From Pelecanus crispus (lineage: Eukaryota; Chordata; Aves; Pelecaniformes; Pelecanidae), in the NCBI RefSeq assembly GCF_030463565.1, contig NC_134648.1:45103498-45167497 (forward strand): DNA of 64,000 nt. The letters are read 5' to 3'. The position numbers were made by a program, and so were the translations under genes. The notes under the pieces were generated by a model, which had not been told where the DNA came from, made no database searches, and worked only from the letters and a program-made list of their open reading frames with translations. This document shows positions 1 to 11,800 of the stretch, one piece after another (the stretch's first letter is position 1; every line of letters begins with the position of its first letter).

Positions 1-1839
1 ATGTGAGTCCTGGTTTACCTGTGACAGCACAGCTCCACACAAGGCTGTTGCACAGAATGGTGCGTTCAAAAAAATCACTGAAAAAACAGAGGGTGGGGGG
101 GAGAGAGAGAGAGAAAACAGCTGAGTTCTGGCTAATATTTTAAATTTACTCACTATTAATACAGCAGCCAATTTCCTTTACAAGCCTGAAATACAAAGGA
201 CAGCTCTAGTCCTGTACAGGTTGTAGATAATCAAGGGTTATTTACCACTTTTTAGCCATGGCATGGTGAATTGCTATTGTAAAACCAAAGTCTCCTCTCA
301 CTACAGACTACAGTAGCAGCATCAAGACCCAGAAGTGCTGCAAACAAATACTCACATGTAATAAGTCTTATGCATAAGAATAATCACACTGAGTTTAAGA
401 GGTGTCATATCCTCCCCACATCCCCCACATTCCCACAAATATTTGCAAGAGGAGGGTCTAAAACTGTACAAACATAAAATAACTTTAAGATCACAGAAAC
501 ATGTTGAAACTTGAATAAGTTTCGGATTTTGAGTGCCCTAGCTCACAAATGAAAAGATGGGAGAGGTAAAAAAAAAATTAATGTCAAGTAGTTCTCTAAA
601 TAGTTTTTATTCCTTCACTGTTTGCATTGCTTTTAGAAAAAGCATTAAACTATTTCTTCCTACAGATTCTTCTCCTCCATTGTTCCATTAGCAAATACTG
701 ATTCTCTGCCTTCCCTGTACTTCCAATTAATACTAAAATTACATGTTATTATTGCTTGCTTACTAGTTATTATATTGGAATCAAGAAAAAAGAGCTTTCA
801 TTAGTCAGTACCTGTCAATTTTTGACAGGTATCAGAAAAACAGCGGTTTGTTAAAACACTTTCTAGCTGAAGTAGATGATGTAGCTATTTACAAAACCAT
901 GTTAAAACATATCATATGCTATGGATCAGTGATCGCACAGCGGAGCAATCTTTCAATATGCCCCAGTTCAGACTGATTTTTATTTGCCTTCCTTGAAAAA
1001 TCTTAATGGACTAGTATTGATAAGTATGTAACACACAACATGACAAACTGAGTTTTCTTTTGCCTTGTATTAGTTCAACATAGCTATTTCAAGGCACACA
1101 CACAGTACTTTCAGAATACTGCATGCTACACAAGATACCTATACTGAAGTTTCATTCCTTTAAAAAAAAAAATTACGCTGCGCAGTGTTCCCATTTTTAA
1201 AAGGACTAAACTGTTCAAATCATTTCTAGTAATGGGGTTAGAGAATTGGACAGCTCAAATTTTGAGTTTTTTTCTTGCAGGCTCCCTGCAAACTCAAGCT
1301 GGCAAATGTGCATCAGTTAGACTGATGCAGACAACGATGTTCACTGCAGATGGACAGATGAGCCATAACAATTTGTAAATGAAAATGGAAATTCCAGATT
1401 GAGGACAATGGAGGGTCCTGACTCAGATAATCCTTTCTGTATGAGCACAGGATTCCTCTGAGTGAGAGAAAGATGCTTTAGGAAGAACATCAGCTGTGAG
1501 AAGGGGAAAAGGACAGAAGAGGAAGAGAGATATTATCTGAATAATATTTAATAGCTACAAAATTTCAGATTTTTATATCACCTGCATCTACTTAATATAT
1601 TTGACAGTACATGGGTCTAACACTCATAAGTAATAAGGAATCATTTGGGTTTGCTTACTCTCAAACAAGAAAAGGAGAAGAACAAAGGAGAGAGAATGAG
1701 AGAAATTGTTCTTCAATATATGAAAAACAACGGATGGCTGTCAGTCATTCTTTGTGTATAGGACAGAATATTCTTTTTTTGCTGTCAACCATGGTGAATC
1801 AGTATCTTTAAGGTACAGAATAGTTACTTAAACATTTTA

Positions 1840-1965
1840 AAGAACAGGTTAGACAAGTGTTTGGGGTTTTTTTGTTTGGTTTGGGTTTTTTTAAGGTGAC
1901 AGAACACATAAAACATGATCTCTTCAGGTCTCTTCCTGCCCTACATTTCAATACTTCTGTATCAG
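1840..1965 (+). repeat. degraded CR1 LINE 3' fragment
   Basis: The segment begins AGAACAGGTTAGACAAGTGT and ends with ATCTCTTCAGGTCTCTTCCT, GCCCTACATTTC and an octamer-like tail. This is the order seen at the 3' end of old amniote CR1 copies. A T/G-rich tract of about 35 bases (about 1860-1896) interrupts it, so the copy is old or carries a low-complexity expansion. Confidence 0.6.
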
Positions 1966-4670
1966 ATTCACAGTAATTTTTAGTAGTCTAACTGACTTCA
2001 ATGGATAAAGAAACATTTACTCAAATCTTCATGCAGCTGTGTGGCTCTAGATACATTTTTGTGTCTCACTTACCAAAGAGGTTCTTAACAATTATATTTA
2101 GCCAGGATAGAGAAAACCACCCTAACAGTGATTTAAAAAAACGTAGCAGAACATAATTTTCAAAAATGATTGGGGGGGGGTGGGGGGAAGAGAAACCGAG
2201 GTTGATGCTGACAGTGTCCCTTTAAGAGCTGCTGTTATTCTTTGTGAGGGGACACCGTGCAGTCAGGCTATTTAAAGCAACAGCATTGAACTGACGGGGG
2301 GGGGCACACAAAACACACCGACAAACCCCTCTCTCAAAATTTTACACGTGCAAAATTCTGAAGATTACTTTAACTGAAACATATCCGAGGAAAACATTTT
2401 TCCATTTGCATACAAGAGTGGTTTGTGCATCTAGTTTCATTCTCCCTCATTTCCTCTTTTGTTTTGTGTGGATTTCCCCCCCCCCCGTGAACTTACGGGG
2501 AAGAAAAAAAATCCTGTGAAAAAAAATTACATTCAATTTTGAAAGCATTATTTGTCTTTTGCTAGTCATTACCTATAGGACATCAAAACCATCTGTGGCT
2601 TAGTCTGTTAACGCAGTTTTATTGCGGTGTTTTAATGATCTCACTTTAACTTGGTTTGAGAGAGAGGAGAAAACAAAATCCCAACAGTACAGCAGTAGAT
2701 GTTACTTGTAGGACTCTTTGTGTCCCTGCTGCACATCGGTTATCACAAAAAGACTTACAAAGAGCAGCCACAACAGCTCCCAAACCAAGAGAATGGCAGC
2801 AGCAGCAGTGATACCCTTTCTCTTTAATTAAAGAGTAATAATGCTCTTGACCATATTCTACATTCAACTGAAATTCACAACAGCAAGTGCGTCTGCTGCT
2901 ACGTCACATCTGAAGCCTTATCTACATCTTTGCCCAGGGTACTACAGTCTTCAGGGCTTCCTCGCTGCTTCGAGATCTCTGTAACTCTTGACAAGATGGA
3001 GAAGGAAGTTCACACGAACCGCGTCCACAAAGCTCACTCGCGTGGTCCCACCGGCCTGCCAGAAGTCGAAGGGAACTGCAGCGCCCTGGGGAAGATGTCC
3101 ACATCAGCTCAACTACCCAACCAGCGGGGACTGAAAACCGAGTTGTCTCTGTAGTAGCAATTAATGCTGACTTCTCAGCTGGATGCCTTGTCTTCATTTA
3201 CATTCTATAGCTAGCTTTCCATGCAAGCTAAGGAAAACAGGAAAACTATCAGCAAATCATTGAGAAGTAGTTTAATACTGCTAGCTGGGGGGTATTTGAT
3301 AGGAGGCAGTTCATTCACAGAAGCCAGAAATAAATTACTTGCAATCTCTGTGCTGGCTGCATTTGCAACAGATATAAAAATCCAGCCTAGAAATGACAGG
3401 TGCCTTTTGCTTGAACTAACCAAGTATTCCCATTGAGCGTCCAAGATCTACTGTATTTTTAGTGTGTTTCAAGAACATGTTTGTTTCAAACCATTTCCTT
3501 TTATTCATTTTCTTCACATATATTAAAAACAAGTTGGGGGGGTTTCTTTTTTTAAACAAAAGAATTATATTCCAGAGAGTAAAAAGTATGAGAAAGTCAT
3601 GTTAAGTGAAATTTAAGAGAGAGGAAAAAGCTCGGGGGGGGGGGGGGGAGCTATGGAATGTCTAATTTGTAATAATTGTTATTTTTAATCCTGAAGCCCC
3701 TATGAGCCTCTAATAAATAATCTATTTAGTCTACGATAGGAGGGTAATCACGGAAGACCAACTCTGCCATTCTGGATCACAAAAGCATTCTTGTACTCTG
3801 TCTTATCTCCTGGTCAATAATACATATTGCAAAATAATGCACAAAAGAAACAAACAAACAAAAAAGCTGAGAAAGGGACATTTATTCCTTAATATTTACA
3901 GGTTAATTACACATTAAGGAATATATCTCAAGTTATGAGTTTCTCTTCAACAGAAAAATCCACCTAATTTAACTAAAGACACTTTTAAAAGCCTTTTGAA
4001 CAGATCTCTTTTTTACTGTAACCAAGAATTCCACAGGCCAGTCTAATAATTAGTTTCAGTAAGTTTTGAAGATGCAAAACTGCTCTTTCCCCTCCGTGTT
4101 TTAGAATGAGGAACATTCCTACCACCGTATTTATACTACTCATTATTTTCTTTTTCAGGCTGTCTTCACAAGCAAGACTTCCCATACTTTTAATAGTAGC
4201 TTCTATATCAGCTATTAACTTTCACAGACAAGGTGTCAAAGACTGGTGGTAACATCCCACTGGTTTAATGTGTTTCTCATGCATCTCGTGCATCCCTGTA
4301 CTTCTTTTCCAGCTGCTACTATGGCTCCAGAGACCCTTTTGTTGGTCTGTCCCTCTAACCAGGAGCACAACCAAGCATGAAGAACATCAGTACCCCCAGT
4401 TCCTGTTACTCCTGATAAACAGAATCGAATGCTGCCACCTCACTGCACCCCCTTTTAAACGGTTACAAAATTATGCGATGGTATTTCAGATTAAAAAGGA
4501 AATACATCCTTAACAGGAAAGTCATTACTAGTCTTGCCAAATTTTCCTTGTATTAGCATAATGATTTCTTATATAGAGAATAATAATACTAACACATGAT
4601 TTGTATTCATCTCTACTAAAGCTGCCATGGGCATGAAAGCAGCTTTTCAACACTAAGTTTGTGCTGTTAA

Positions 4671-4735
4671 AAAAAAAAAAAAAAAAACCCAAACAACCCA
4701 AAAAACACAGACAACCCAAAAAACAAACAAGAAAA
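4671..4735. repeat. A-rich tract with AACCC/AACAAC interruptions
   Basis: A run of about 18 A is followed by CCCAAACAACCCAAAAAACAC-type sequence. Similar tracts occur at 5249-5310 and 19239-19282, and in the opposite orientation at 1860-1896 and 28760-28829. They are probably decayed poly(A) or low-complexity expansions. Confidence 0.6.
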
Positions 4736-5248
4736 CATCTTAACCATTTGTAGTAATTAGAACTGTTCATACAGTTGAGGAACGGGGTGAATTCAGGTTA
4801 CCATATGTATCTATACAGCCTGCTTGATCTAGTCAGACTCCATATAAATTCCCGCCTCTAAAAAATGGAAGTTGCTATTGCAAAAGTTGGTTCAGAGAAG
4901 CCCTATTTAGACAATGGTTTTCTTTCATGAAACAACTACTACAACTTTTAAGAAGTGGGCCCTCCCTATCCCTATTAATCTAATTGCCCCTGCTTAGGCA
5001 AAGAAATGGGAAGTGCTTTCAGAAGACATTAGCTATTTGAAGCACCACTTTGCAACCAGCAGAGACAAGGATCACTATCTTTAATTGCTGAAAGATGACC
5101 CTATGTTCTCCAGTAGATTATGCCGCAAACAACTAGCATGAATCCAAATTTACTCATCTGTGCCAGGACACCTTGCTAAGTAAAAATACTAAACTTTTCA
5201 ATCCAAAGCACCAATTTTACCCAACCTAACAAAAAAGCCAGAAGACAA

Positions 5249-5310
5249 TTAAAAAAAAAAAAAAACCACCAAAAAACCCAAAACACCCCACAAACACAAA
5301 AAACAAGCAT
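5249..5310. repeat. A-rich tract with CCACC/AACCC interruptions
   Basis: This is a poly(A) run continuing into AACCACCAAAAAACCCAAAACACCCC-like sequence, of the same character as the tract at 4671-4735 in the same intron. It contains no coding signal. The minus-strand open frame that crosses it (5176-5487) reads as low-complexity phenylalanine and tryptophan and is not a gene. Confidence 0.55.
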
Positions 5311-7216
5311 AGCAGTTTTCTGCAGTTTTCCCAAAAACCATGCTCTAAGTCCTGACCTCTGAGCTAACCACCCACTGACATTTCTAGGGATGGCCTGTGT
5401 GAACACAAGTCTAAATTTATCCCTTAATTCGTGAACTTTGGTTAAATATGGAATTTGGTCTTTCATACTTTTTCTTAGTGACAACATCCTTGCAGTGTAA
5501 ATAAACCAGCCAGAGCACTAAAATATTCACCGAACCCTTTGGGAGCAGAAAGACATTTTAAAAGGATACTTTTCATGCTGAAATTTTAGCAAAACTACAC
5601 ATACCTGAAACATATTTCAGCGCAGTGTCAACAAATACGTAAGAGTCATCTAATTATGTGATAATAATTGTAACCAGAAAAGCAGCTTTCAAAATATTGG
5701 AAGCTGGGGGAGGGGGACTTAATTCCTACAGAAACAGGCAACTGTCAGCTCTTGCTCGTTAGGTTCTTATACACCCTAAAATGAAAACGCTCCTTACAAA
5801 ACTTCCACGAAGAATATTCCCACTTCCCCCGTGAGTACATCATCCAGGAACAGTAAGGCATTACCCTCCGAAGTTACCTAATGCAACTTCTTTAAGATTT
5901 TATTAAGGTGAAGAGTATTTGAGTAAGAAAAACAAGTCTAAACACGAAAAAGATTTAGGTGTGCTCTAATTTCATATGCTGCAAATGAAAAGTATTTCAG
6001 ATTTAATCTCACTAGTCTGCACGTCTTTTAAAAAAAAAAAATAAAAAGAGAGTTTGGATGCGGGGGCCTTTTTGTAGGCGGGGACGGTGCTGGATCAGAC
6101 GGACGGTGAAAACACATTTATCAGCTTTTGAAAAACGTCTCGCTAAAGACTTTCGGGCCATTGTTCTTACGAGCGATAAAGTAAGCGGGAGCAAGTTGGG
6201 GACTACCCGTGCATTACACCTTCAACGGTTAGCGACCATTTCACAATTTCCACCGGTCCTTTTACACACACAGAGAAGGACGGGCGGGGGGGGGGAGAGA
6301 AAAACACAGAGGAAGGGACGGAAAGAGGGAGAAAAACCTCAGGAGAAAGAGGGATGGCGAGGGGACAGGTGTGCCCGCTCGGTTTAAGCCCCGGCGGTGC
6401 GGCCCGGCCGGGAAAGGAGGGCTCCGGCCGCGGGACCCGCGCCCCGCCGGACAGGTGCAGCGGCCCCGCGGCCGGGCCGCCGGCCGGCAGGGCCCGCCAG
6501 CCATTTCCAACCGGGTCAGCCGGCGGCTCCCCGCGGAGGCGGGGCGAGCGCGGCCCTGGGCGGCGCGGCGGCCCCGGCAGCCCGGCCCGGCGGAGCGCCG
6601 GCCGCAAGGGGTTAACCGCGGCGGGAGCCGGCCCGGGGAGCCCGGCCCGGCCGAGGCCGCGGGCTCCGCAGGCGGCGCCCCCCGCCCGGCCCGGCCCGGC
6701 CCGGCCGCTACCACAACAATAGGGCGGCCGGCCCCGCTGCCCCGGCGGAGCCCGGGCCCGGCGCGGCCCCTTCCGCGGGGCGGCCTAGCGCCGTCCGCCG
6801 CCGACACGCGGCTGCCGGCGGGGGCGGAGGGGAAGGGGAGAGCCCGGGCCCGGCCGCCGCTCGCTGCCGCCCGCCGCCTCCCACACGCGCAACTTTCACT
6901 TCCCCGGCGGGGGCAGGGGGACAGGGGCGGGGGGGGGGAGGCAGGAGCCGGGTCCCCTCCTTCCCCGCGAGGGGAGGGGGCCGCGGGATACCCCGCCGAG
7001 GAGGGGCAGGGATTCCCCCTGCCCCGGGCGAGAGATCCGCCCTCTCCCCCCACCCCCTCGGGAGGGCACGGGCTCGGCGCCAGCCGCGCCCCCCCTCACC
7101 CCCCACCCCACACCCCCCCCGGCAGGGCTCCCCGCGGCGCTGCCGGGGAATCCCCTCCCCTCCCCGCCCGCCCAGGTGTCAGCGGCCGGGGGTTACACCG
7201 CTCCCTGCCCGCCGCC

Positions 7217-7238
7217 GGGGGGGGGGGGGGGGGGGGGG
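7217..7238 (+). repeat. 22-base poly-G run just inside BAZ1A intron 1
   Basis: This is an uninterrupted G run about 45 bases downstream of the BAZ1A exon 1 donor (C run on the transcribed sense strand). Such runs form G-quadruplex structures readily and are error-prone in sequencing, so the exact length is uncertain. Confidence 0.85.
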
Positions 7239-7282
7239 TAGGCAGGACGGACACACGGACGGACGCGGACGCAGTCTCTTAC

Positions 7283-7395
7283 TCGTAGTCCCTGAAGATC
7301 TCGTTAGTGACCCTGCAGTAGAAAACGCGCTCGTCCGGCCGAAGGTCGGCGGGGGGCTTCTCCCTCACGAAGGGCTTTCGGTGCAGCAGCGGCAT
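7283..7395 (-). CDS. BAZ1A: BAZ1A (ACF1) first coding exon, N-terminus
   Basis: This is the ATG exon of BAZ1A/ACF1, the large non-catalytic subunit of the ISWI remodelling complexes ACF and CHRAC, which acts in the nucleus in nucleosome spacing. Reading the minus strand from 7395 gives 37 codons beginning MPLLHRKPFVREKPPADLRP, then a segment reading VFYCRVTNEIFRDY. This is nearly identical to the known vertebrate BAZ1A start and enters its DNA-binding WAC domain. The exon ends two bases into a codon (GA) before a GTAAGA donor at 7282-7277. In human the split codon is an aspartate, so the glutamate seen by reading through the donor is an artefact. Exon 2, which would continue the WAC domain, was not found down to position 1, so intron 1 exceeds 7.2 kb and the rest of the gene lies beyond the left edge. 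Confidence 0.95.
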
Positions 7396-7432
7396 CGCCC
7401 CGCTCCGCGCTCTCTTCCTGCCCCGGGACCCG
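7396..7432 (-). other. BAZ1A: BAZ1A 5' untranslated segment with candidate splice acceptor
   Basis: On the minus strand a pyrimidine tract (TTTTTCT followed by a run of C) ends in CGAAG at 7433, 38 bases before the ATG. This resembles a 3' splice site, so the ATG exon may be preceded by a non-coding exon. A CAG/GTACTG donor-like site at 8727/8726 is one candidate partner, and CAG/GTGGGC near 8110 is another. No transcript evidence is available here, and the tract may simply be part of a continuous first exon. Confidence 0.35.
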
Positions 7433-8290
7433 CTTCGAGGGGGGGGGGGGAGAAAAACAGGGAGTGAGCGAGCGCGGGCAGCGGCGCCCCCCGGCCCGGG
7501 GAGGAGGGAGCGGGCCCGGCCTGTCCCTCCCCCCGGGGGAGCCGGAGAAGAAGCGGGAGAAAGCGCCGGCGGCGGCGCGGCGGCCTTTTGTGTGCCTGAC
7601 ACGCCGCTGCCTGCCTGGGACTGCGCGCGGAGCGAGCGGCGGATCCTTCCTCCCGCCTCCGCCTCCCTCTGCCTCACAATGGGGCCATGACGCCGAGCGG
7701 CGGGCGGAGGCGGCGCCCCCCGCCCCAGCCGCGCAACGTGCTCGGCTCGGGGATACCCCGGCCGCCGCCGCGCTTTGTCTCCTCCGGCTCCCCTGCCCCC
7801 GGGTCACCCCCTTCCCCCGCCTCTGACCCACACACGCCGGGCCGGACAACAACTTCCACTCCCCCGCCGCCGCCGCCTCCTCCTCCTCCCCGCAAACCAA
7901 ACACCCGGGAGGGGCAGCGCCGACCACTTATCTCCCTCCTTCCCCTCCTGCCGGGACGCTGCCTAACGAGGGGTCCTCGCCCTTCCAGCCCCGCGCCGCG
8001 CCTCGCCCCGGCCCGGCTCCGCCGCCGCGGCGGGACAGCGCGGCCGCGGCGCGGGGGGCTGCCCGCCCTCCGGCCTGCCGCTCCGGGGGGCTCCCTCCCC
8101 GCCTGCCCACCTGGTGCGGCCGCAGGCTGCCCTTGCTGCTCGGCCGCTGCGAAGCGCGGTCCCCCTCGCCGCGTTTCTCCCCTTTCCTCTGCCCCCCCCG
8201 GCTCCTGGGAAGTTTTTGATCTACTTCTTCAAGCCCTCAATCAGGAAGAGCGGCGGGGAGGAGCCTTCCCCTGCTCTCCCCTACATCTTT

Positions 8291-8295
8291 ATTGG
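8291..8295 (-). promoter_or_regulatory. CCAAT box candidate upstream of BAZ1A
   Basis: The plus strand reads ATTGG inside TTATTGGCCGCTCGG, so the minus strand carries GGCCAAT in the orientation of BAZ1A transcription, about 0.9 kb upstream of the ATG and inside the CpG island. CCAAT boxes usually lie 60-100 bases upstream of a start site. That would fit a transcription start near 8200, but the start site itself cannot be read from the sequence. Confidence 0.3.
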
Positions 8296-8515
8296 CCGCT
8301 CGGTGCCTTCCAGCGTGTGTCACACAGGAAGACAGCGAGCTACATTATTAATTAATGGCTGAGAGGGCGCATCCTCCATTTTTGAATTATCAACCGGAGA
8401 TCTCCGGTGCAGGGGGGGGGGGGGCGGCGGGCGGCGGGCCCAGGCCGGCTGGCCGCGGCGGGGAAGGCGGCTCTTTCCGCACGGCGCTGCGGGCCGGGCC
8501 GGGCTGGGCTGCGGG

Positions 8516-8538
8516 CGGCACGGCACGGCACGGCACGG
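8516..8538. repeat. (GGCAC)n short tandem repeat in the CpG island
   Basis: There are four consecutive copies of a GGCAC pentamer with flanking partial units. A second tandem (two copies of a unit of about 18 bases containing ACCACCGGCCCCGG) lies at about 8646-8680. Both sit upstream of BAZ1A and are likely length-polymorphic. Confidence 0.7.
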
Positions 8539-8899
8539 AGGGCGGCCGAGCCTGCGGCTGGTGCCCGCCCGCGCCTCCTGCCACCGGCATTACCGGCGCT
8601 TCCGAAACCGGCGCCGGGCGCCGAGCAGCCGCCGAGCGGCGGGGAGACCACCGGCCCCGGGGGGACCACCGGCCCCGGGGAGGCCGCCGGCCGCTGGGTG
8701 CCGGGGCGATCCGCTGTCCTCAGTACCTGCCCGGGCAGCGGGGGCAGGCGGGGCGGCCCCTTCGGCGGATCCACAGCGGCTTCGGCGTTTGACAGGGCAG
8801 CTCCGGAGCCGTTTCGCGCTCGGTGACAGCCCAGAGCCAAGGGGCATGCTGCTGTCACAGCGTGCGGGGGCACACCGATATATTTTGCCGAAGGGGACA

Positions 8900-11800
8900 T
8901 TATATGTAATTAAGATGAGCATAAGAGTTGTACGTGGGCCCCTTCACCTTGCCTCATTTTTTTTGCCAGTTCACCGAAAATGTCACTACGTGGTTTTACT
9001 AGTGTGTTCATTTTTCACCGCTTTTTTTTTTTTTTTTTTTAACACTAATGCACTTACAGTGCCATTGGTAATTAAAACTGGGGTGTTAATTCAATTGTGT
9101 CCTTAAGCGTGCTAGCCAGCTTGGAGACATAAAAACGCAGAAATTCCACGTCCATTATAGTTCATCATCACAAGGTCCGGCACTTATATGAAAAACCTAC
9201 AGAATAATTGTGGAAACTCCATAGAACTAGTGAGGTGAACAATATCTGAAGGCTGACATCTAAATAGTTCAAGTTGACGACTTAAAATGCTGTTCCTGCA
9301 AATAAAGGTCCCGTGCTGTTTCCTGCACCTGTGCATAGGTTGTTGTCTTTACCTCTGCAAGTAAAGGCAACGATCGGCACTGCTGTAGCCTGTGTGACTA
9401 AAACCTAAAAGAATGTTAACATCCAATCCATGAATTACTGTGTTTAAAAAGTGATCAGGTTTTAATCAAAAGCACTGAGAAATGTTAATGCTTGCTTCTC
9501 CTAGTTAAGTTGACAGCATACAAAGCTTGAGCCACGAAACAGGTTAACTCCTGAGTCCTACCAGTTTATTTTCATTTGCTAGCTGGCTTCACTTTGATTT
9601 TTTTAATTACTTTCTAGCAAAGGGCACAAATGCAACTGGAGTTAATGCACTTGTATCTAACATCTGGTAATTTTTAGTTCGTTTTGCATCAAAACTGTAC
9701 AGTATGCCATGGTTATGACATTTAGTGTTGCCAGCTCTTGTGAATACAGTGAGATTTTGCAACACTTAGCTTTGTTTTAAGCTCTAGCTCTTCAGCAGAC
9801 GTGATTAAATTGGAACCTCAGGTCTCCTTAAAAATAATTACATTTCTAAATCTCAAGTTTGAGAGAAAAGCTTGAATATGTGAACCTGTCAGACTTACAA
9901 ATTAGAAGGGAAAGAAAAGCTTTGAGTTTTGAATTTTTGTATATCTCATTATTTTTAAGCCAGTATCATGATGTTTGGGAACTTGGCTTATTTTTTTCAT
10001 GCTCGGATTGTCAGCACAGCATTATTTTAGCACTAGTTGGTACCCATGAAAAATGCATGAGTTGATAGAACTGTGACATCAAAAGCAAATTCCCTTTCCC
10101 TTTTTGCTCTCTCTTGCCCTCTTTCTCTTTTCTTCTCACCTTTTCCTCCTCCTCTTGTTCTTCCCCCCTCATTATTCCCTTGGTGATTTTCCAGTGAACA
10201 GATCCTCACTGAGTAATAGGGTTGCACTGTGTCTTCATGTTCTTAGGATACAGAGGAGCAGTTCATTCAGTTTTCACCTCTGAATCCAGCTCTGTTCCTT
10301 AAAATCCACGAATCCAGGCTCTGAGTCTGCTCCCAATAAGGTCAGCGGGAACGAGAGCAATTTTTTATGACACCAGCTGATGTCTACTAAGTGGGCGTTG
10401 AGAATTCAATGGAAATTAATTCTGAGGAATCAGAAAAAGGTTACTAACAGCCATGCTAAATGGAATTCCCTAGCCAGGGAGGTTGCAGTTCTCATTCATA
10501 GACCTTTAGAAATAGTTGTACTGGGAACATAAAATCTTATAAAACACTTGGTCTCTATGCTTTACAAGGGTAGAACAATTTTCTGGGGACAGTGTCAGCC
10601 CAGGCTCGGGGCTGTCCCCAAGCTGCTCCTTCAAAGCTCCCCACAATTTGCAAATTTTTAATTTCTTTTCACTTGCTCCCTGCTTTATTGCAGATTTCTT
10701 TCCTTGTCCTATTTCTTCCTGTCTTTAAACTACCAAGAGCTGCTTTACACAAAGATATTCTGAAATACCTATTCAGATATTCCAAAATATCTATTCAGCT
10801 ATAGCCACTACCAAATAATTGCACACGTGACTATTGTTATTCTGGAACAAGTATAGCACATGGAATTATTCTACTAGAGTGTTGCCACTTTAAATTCATA
10901 CCTAACTTTATATTGGAATAACTCATGTTTAACCAAATCATATTCTTGGAACCATGCAAAAGCAAAAATTTTACTCGGTTTTACCTGTATTATCAAGCAA
11001 TTGGGAGAGTTTTTTCTGCAGCGTAAGTTTAGCCATTTGCACGCTTGCTTTTTTGTTCTTTTTATTTTTCCCTCAAAGTTGCCACTTTGTTCTCTCAGGG
11101 TTTGGCTGAAGTCAGAGAAAAAAATTCATTGGATTTCTTCATAAAGGACTTCCTTGGACTTTGAGTGGCGTGCTAGGTTCTCGACTCTAATTTTTGTAAA
11201 AAACATATGGTTGAAAAGATAAATATGAAAAATGCACTCATTTGTGTAAATAATAGAATGCTAGTGAGTTGTTCAGTCAAATGACATCAATAATCTCTAC
11301 CCTTTTCTCAGTTGACTGGAGCATGTAAAAAAGGAGAAGTATATATGTAAGCACCAACTCATTTTAATGCACTGAGTAGATTTGGGGGGGATGGTACCAT
11401 CCCTTTTCTTTCCAAATGCTGTTTTGAAAATCCTTCATTTCCATAATGCAAACAAACCATAGATCACTTTTTTAAAGCTTACGGCACCCAGCAAAAACAC
11501 CTTATTTATTCGATTATGCATTTTATAACTTACCGATACAGCTTTTTTTCACCTTTTGCCCTTTCTCCGCCACCTTGCTGAGCCAATTTACTCTTTTGAT
11601 CATATATCTTTATGTAGGTTTTAAACTATGTGAGCAAAGACAATGTGCTGGTTTTATCAATCCACTCCAGCTGTGGGTAACAGTAACATTTGGTCTATTG
11701 TCTTTTACTGGCTGTAAAGTGCTATGCTCAGTTTTTAAGAACATACTCACTTATAAATAACATACTTCAGTTAAAAAAAAAGAGATACGCAGATGATTTT

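Larger units (their letters stand above)
1..7282 (-). other. BAZ1A: BAZ1A intron 1 (partial)
   Basis: This AT-rich sequence lies downstream of the first coding exon. I searched both strands for the continuation of the WAC domain and found none. It holds one degraded CR1 piece (about 1840-1965), several homopolymer runs (C run about 2476-2487, G run 3634-3648, A runs at about 4671 and 5249), and a small GC-richer patch at about 2930-3150 that is open on both strands but resembles no known protein. Confidence 0.75.
6350..8850. promoter_or_regulatory. BAZ1A: CpG island / promoter region of BAZ1A
   Basis: This stretch is extremely GC- and CpG-rich, with dense CGG/CCG blocks, G runs and GC-box-like GGGGCGG strings, against an AT-rich background on both sides. 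It surrounds the BAZ1A ATG exon and extends about 1.4 kb upstream and 0.9 kb into intron 1, as expected of a constitutive CpG-island promoter. The many long open frames in it come from low stop-codon frequency in GC-rich DNA; I found no recognisable protein in them apart from BAZ1A. Confidence 0.88.

Noticed and set aside
2922..3197. Possible small gene or exon at the GC-richer patch in BAZ1A intron 1
   Set aside because: Open on both strands without a recognisable protein; does not match the WAC-domain continuation expected for BAZ1A exon 2.
6262..7053. 263-codon minus-strand open frame downstream of the BAZ1A exon
   Set aside because: It lies in intron 1 after a strong donor, is low-complexity in composition and has no recognisable domain.
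6371..7288. 305-codon plus-strand open frame over the BAZ1A CpG island
   Set aside because: It is an Arg/Pro/Ala/Gly-rich translation caused by few stop codons in GC-rich DNA, it overlaps several other open frames and runs antisense into the BAZ1A exon.
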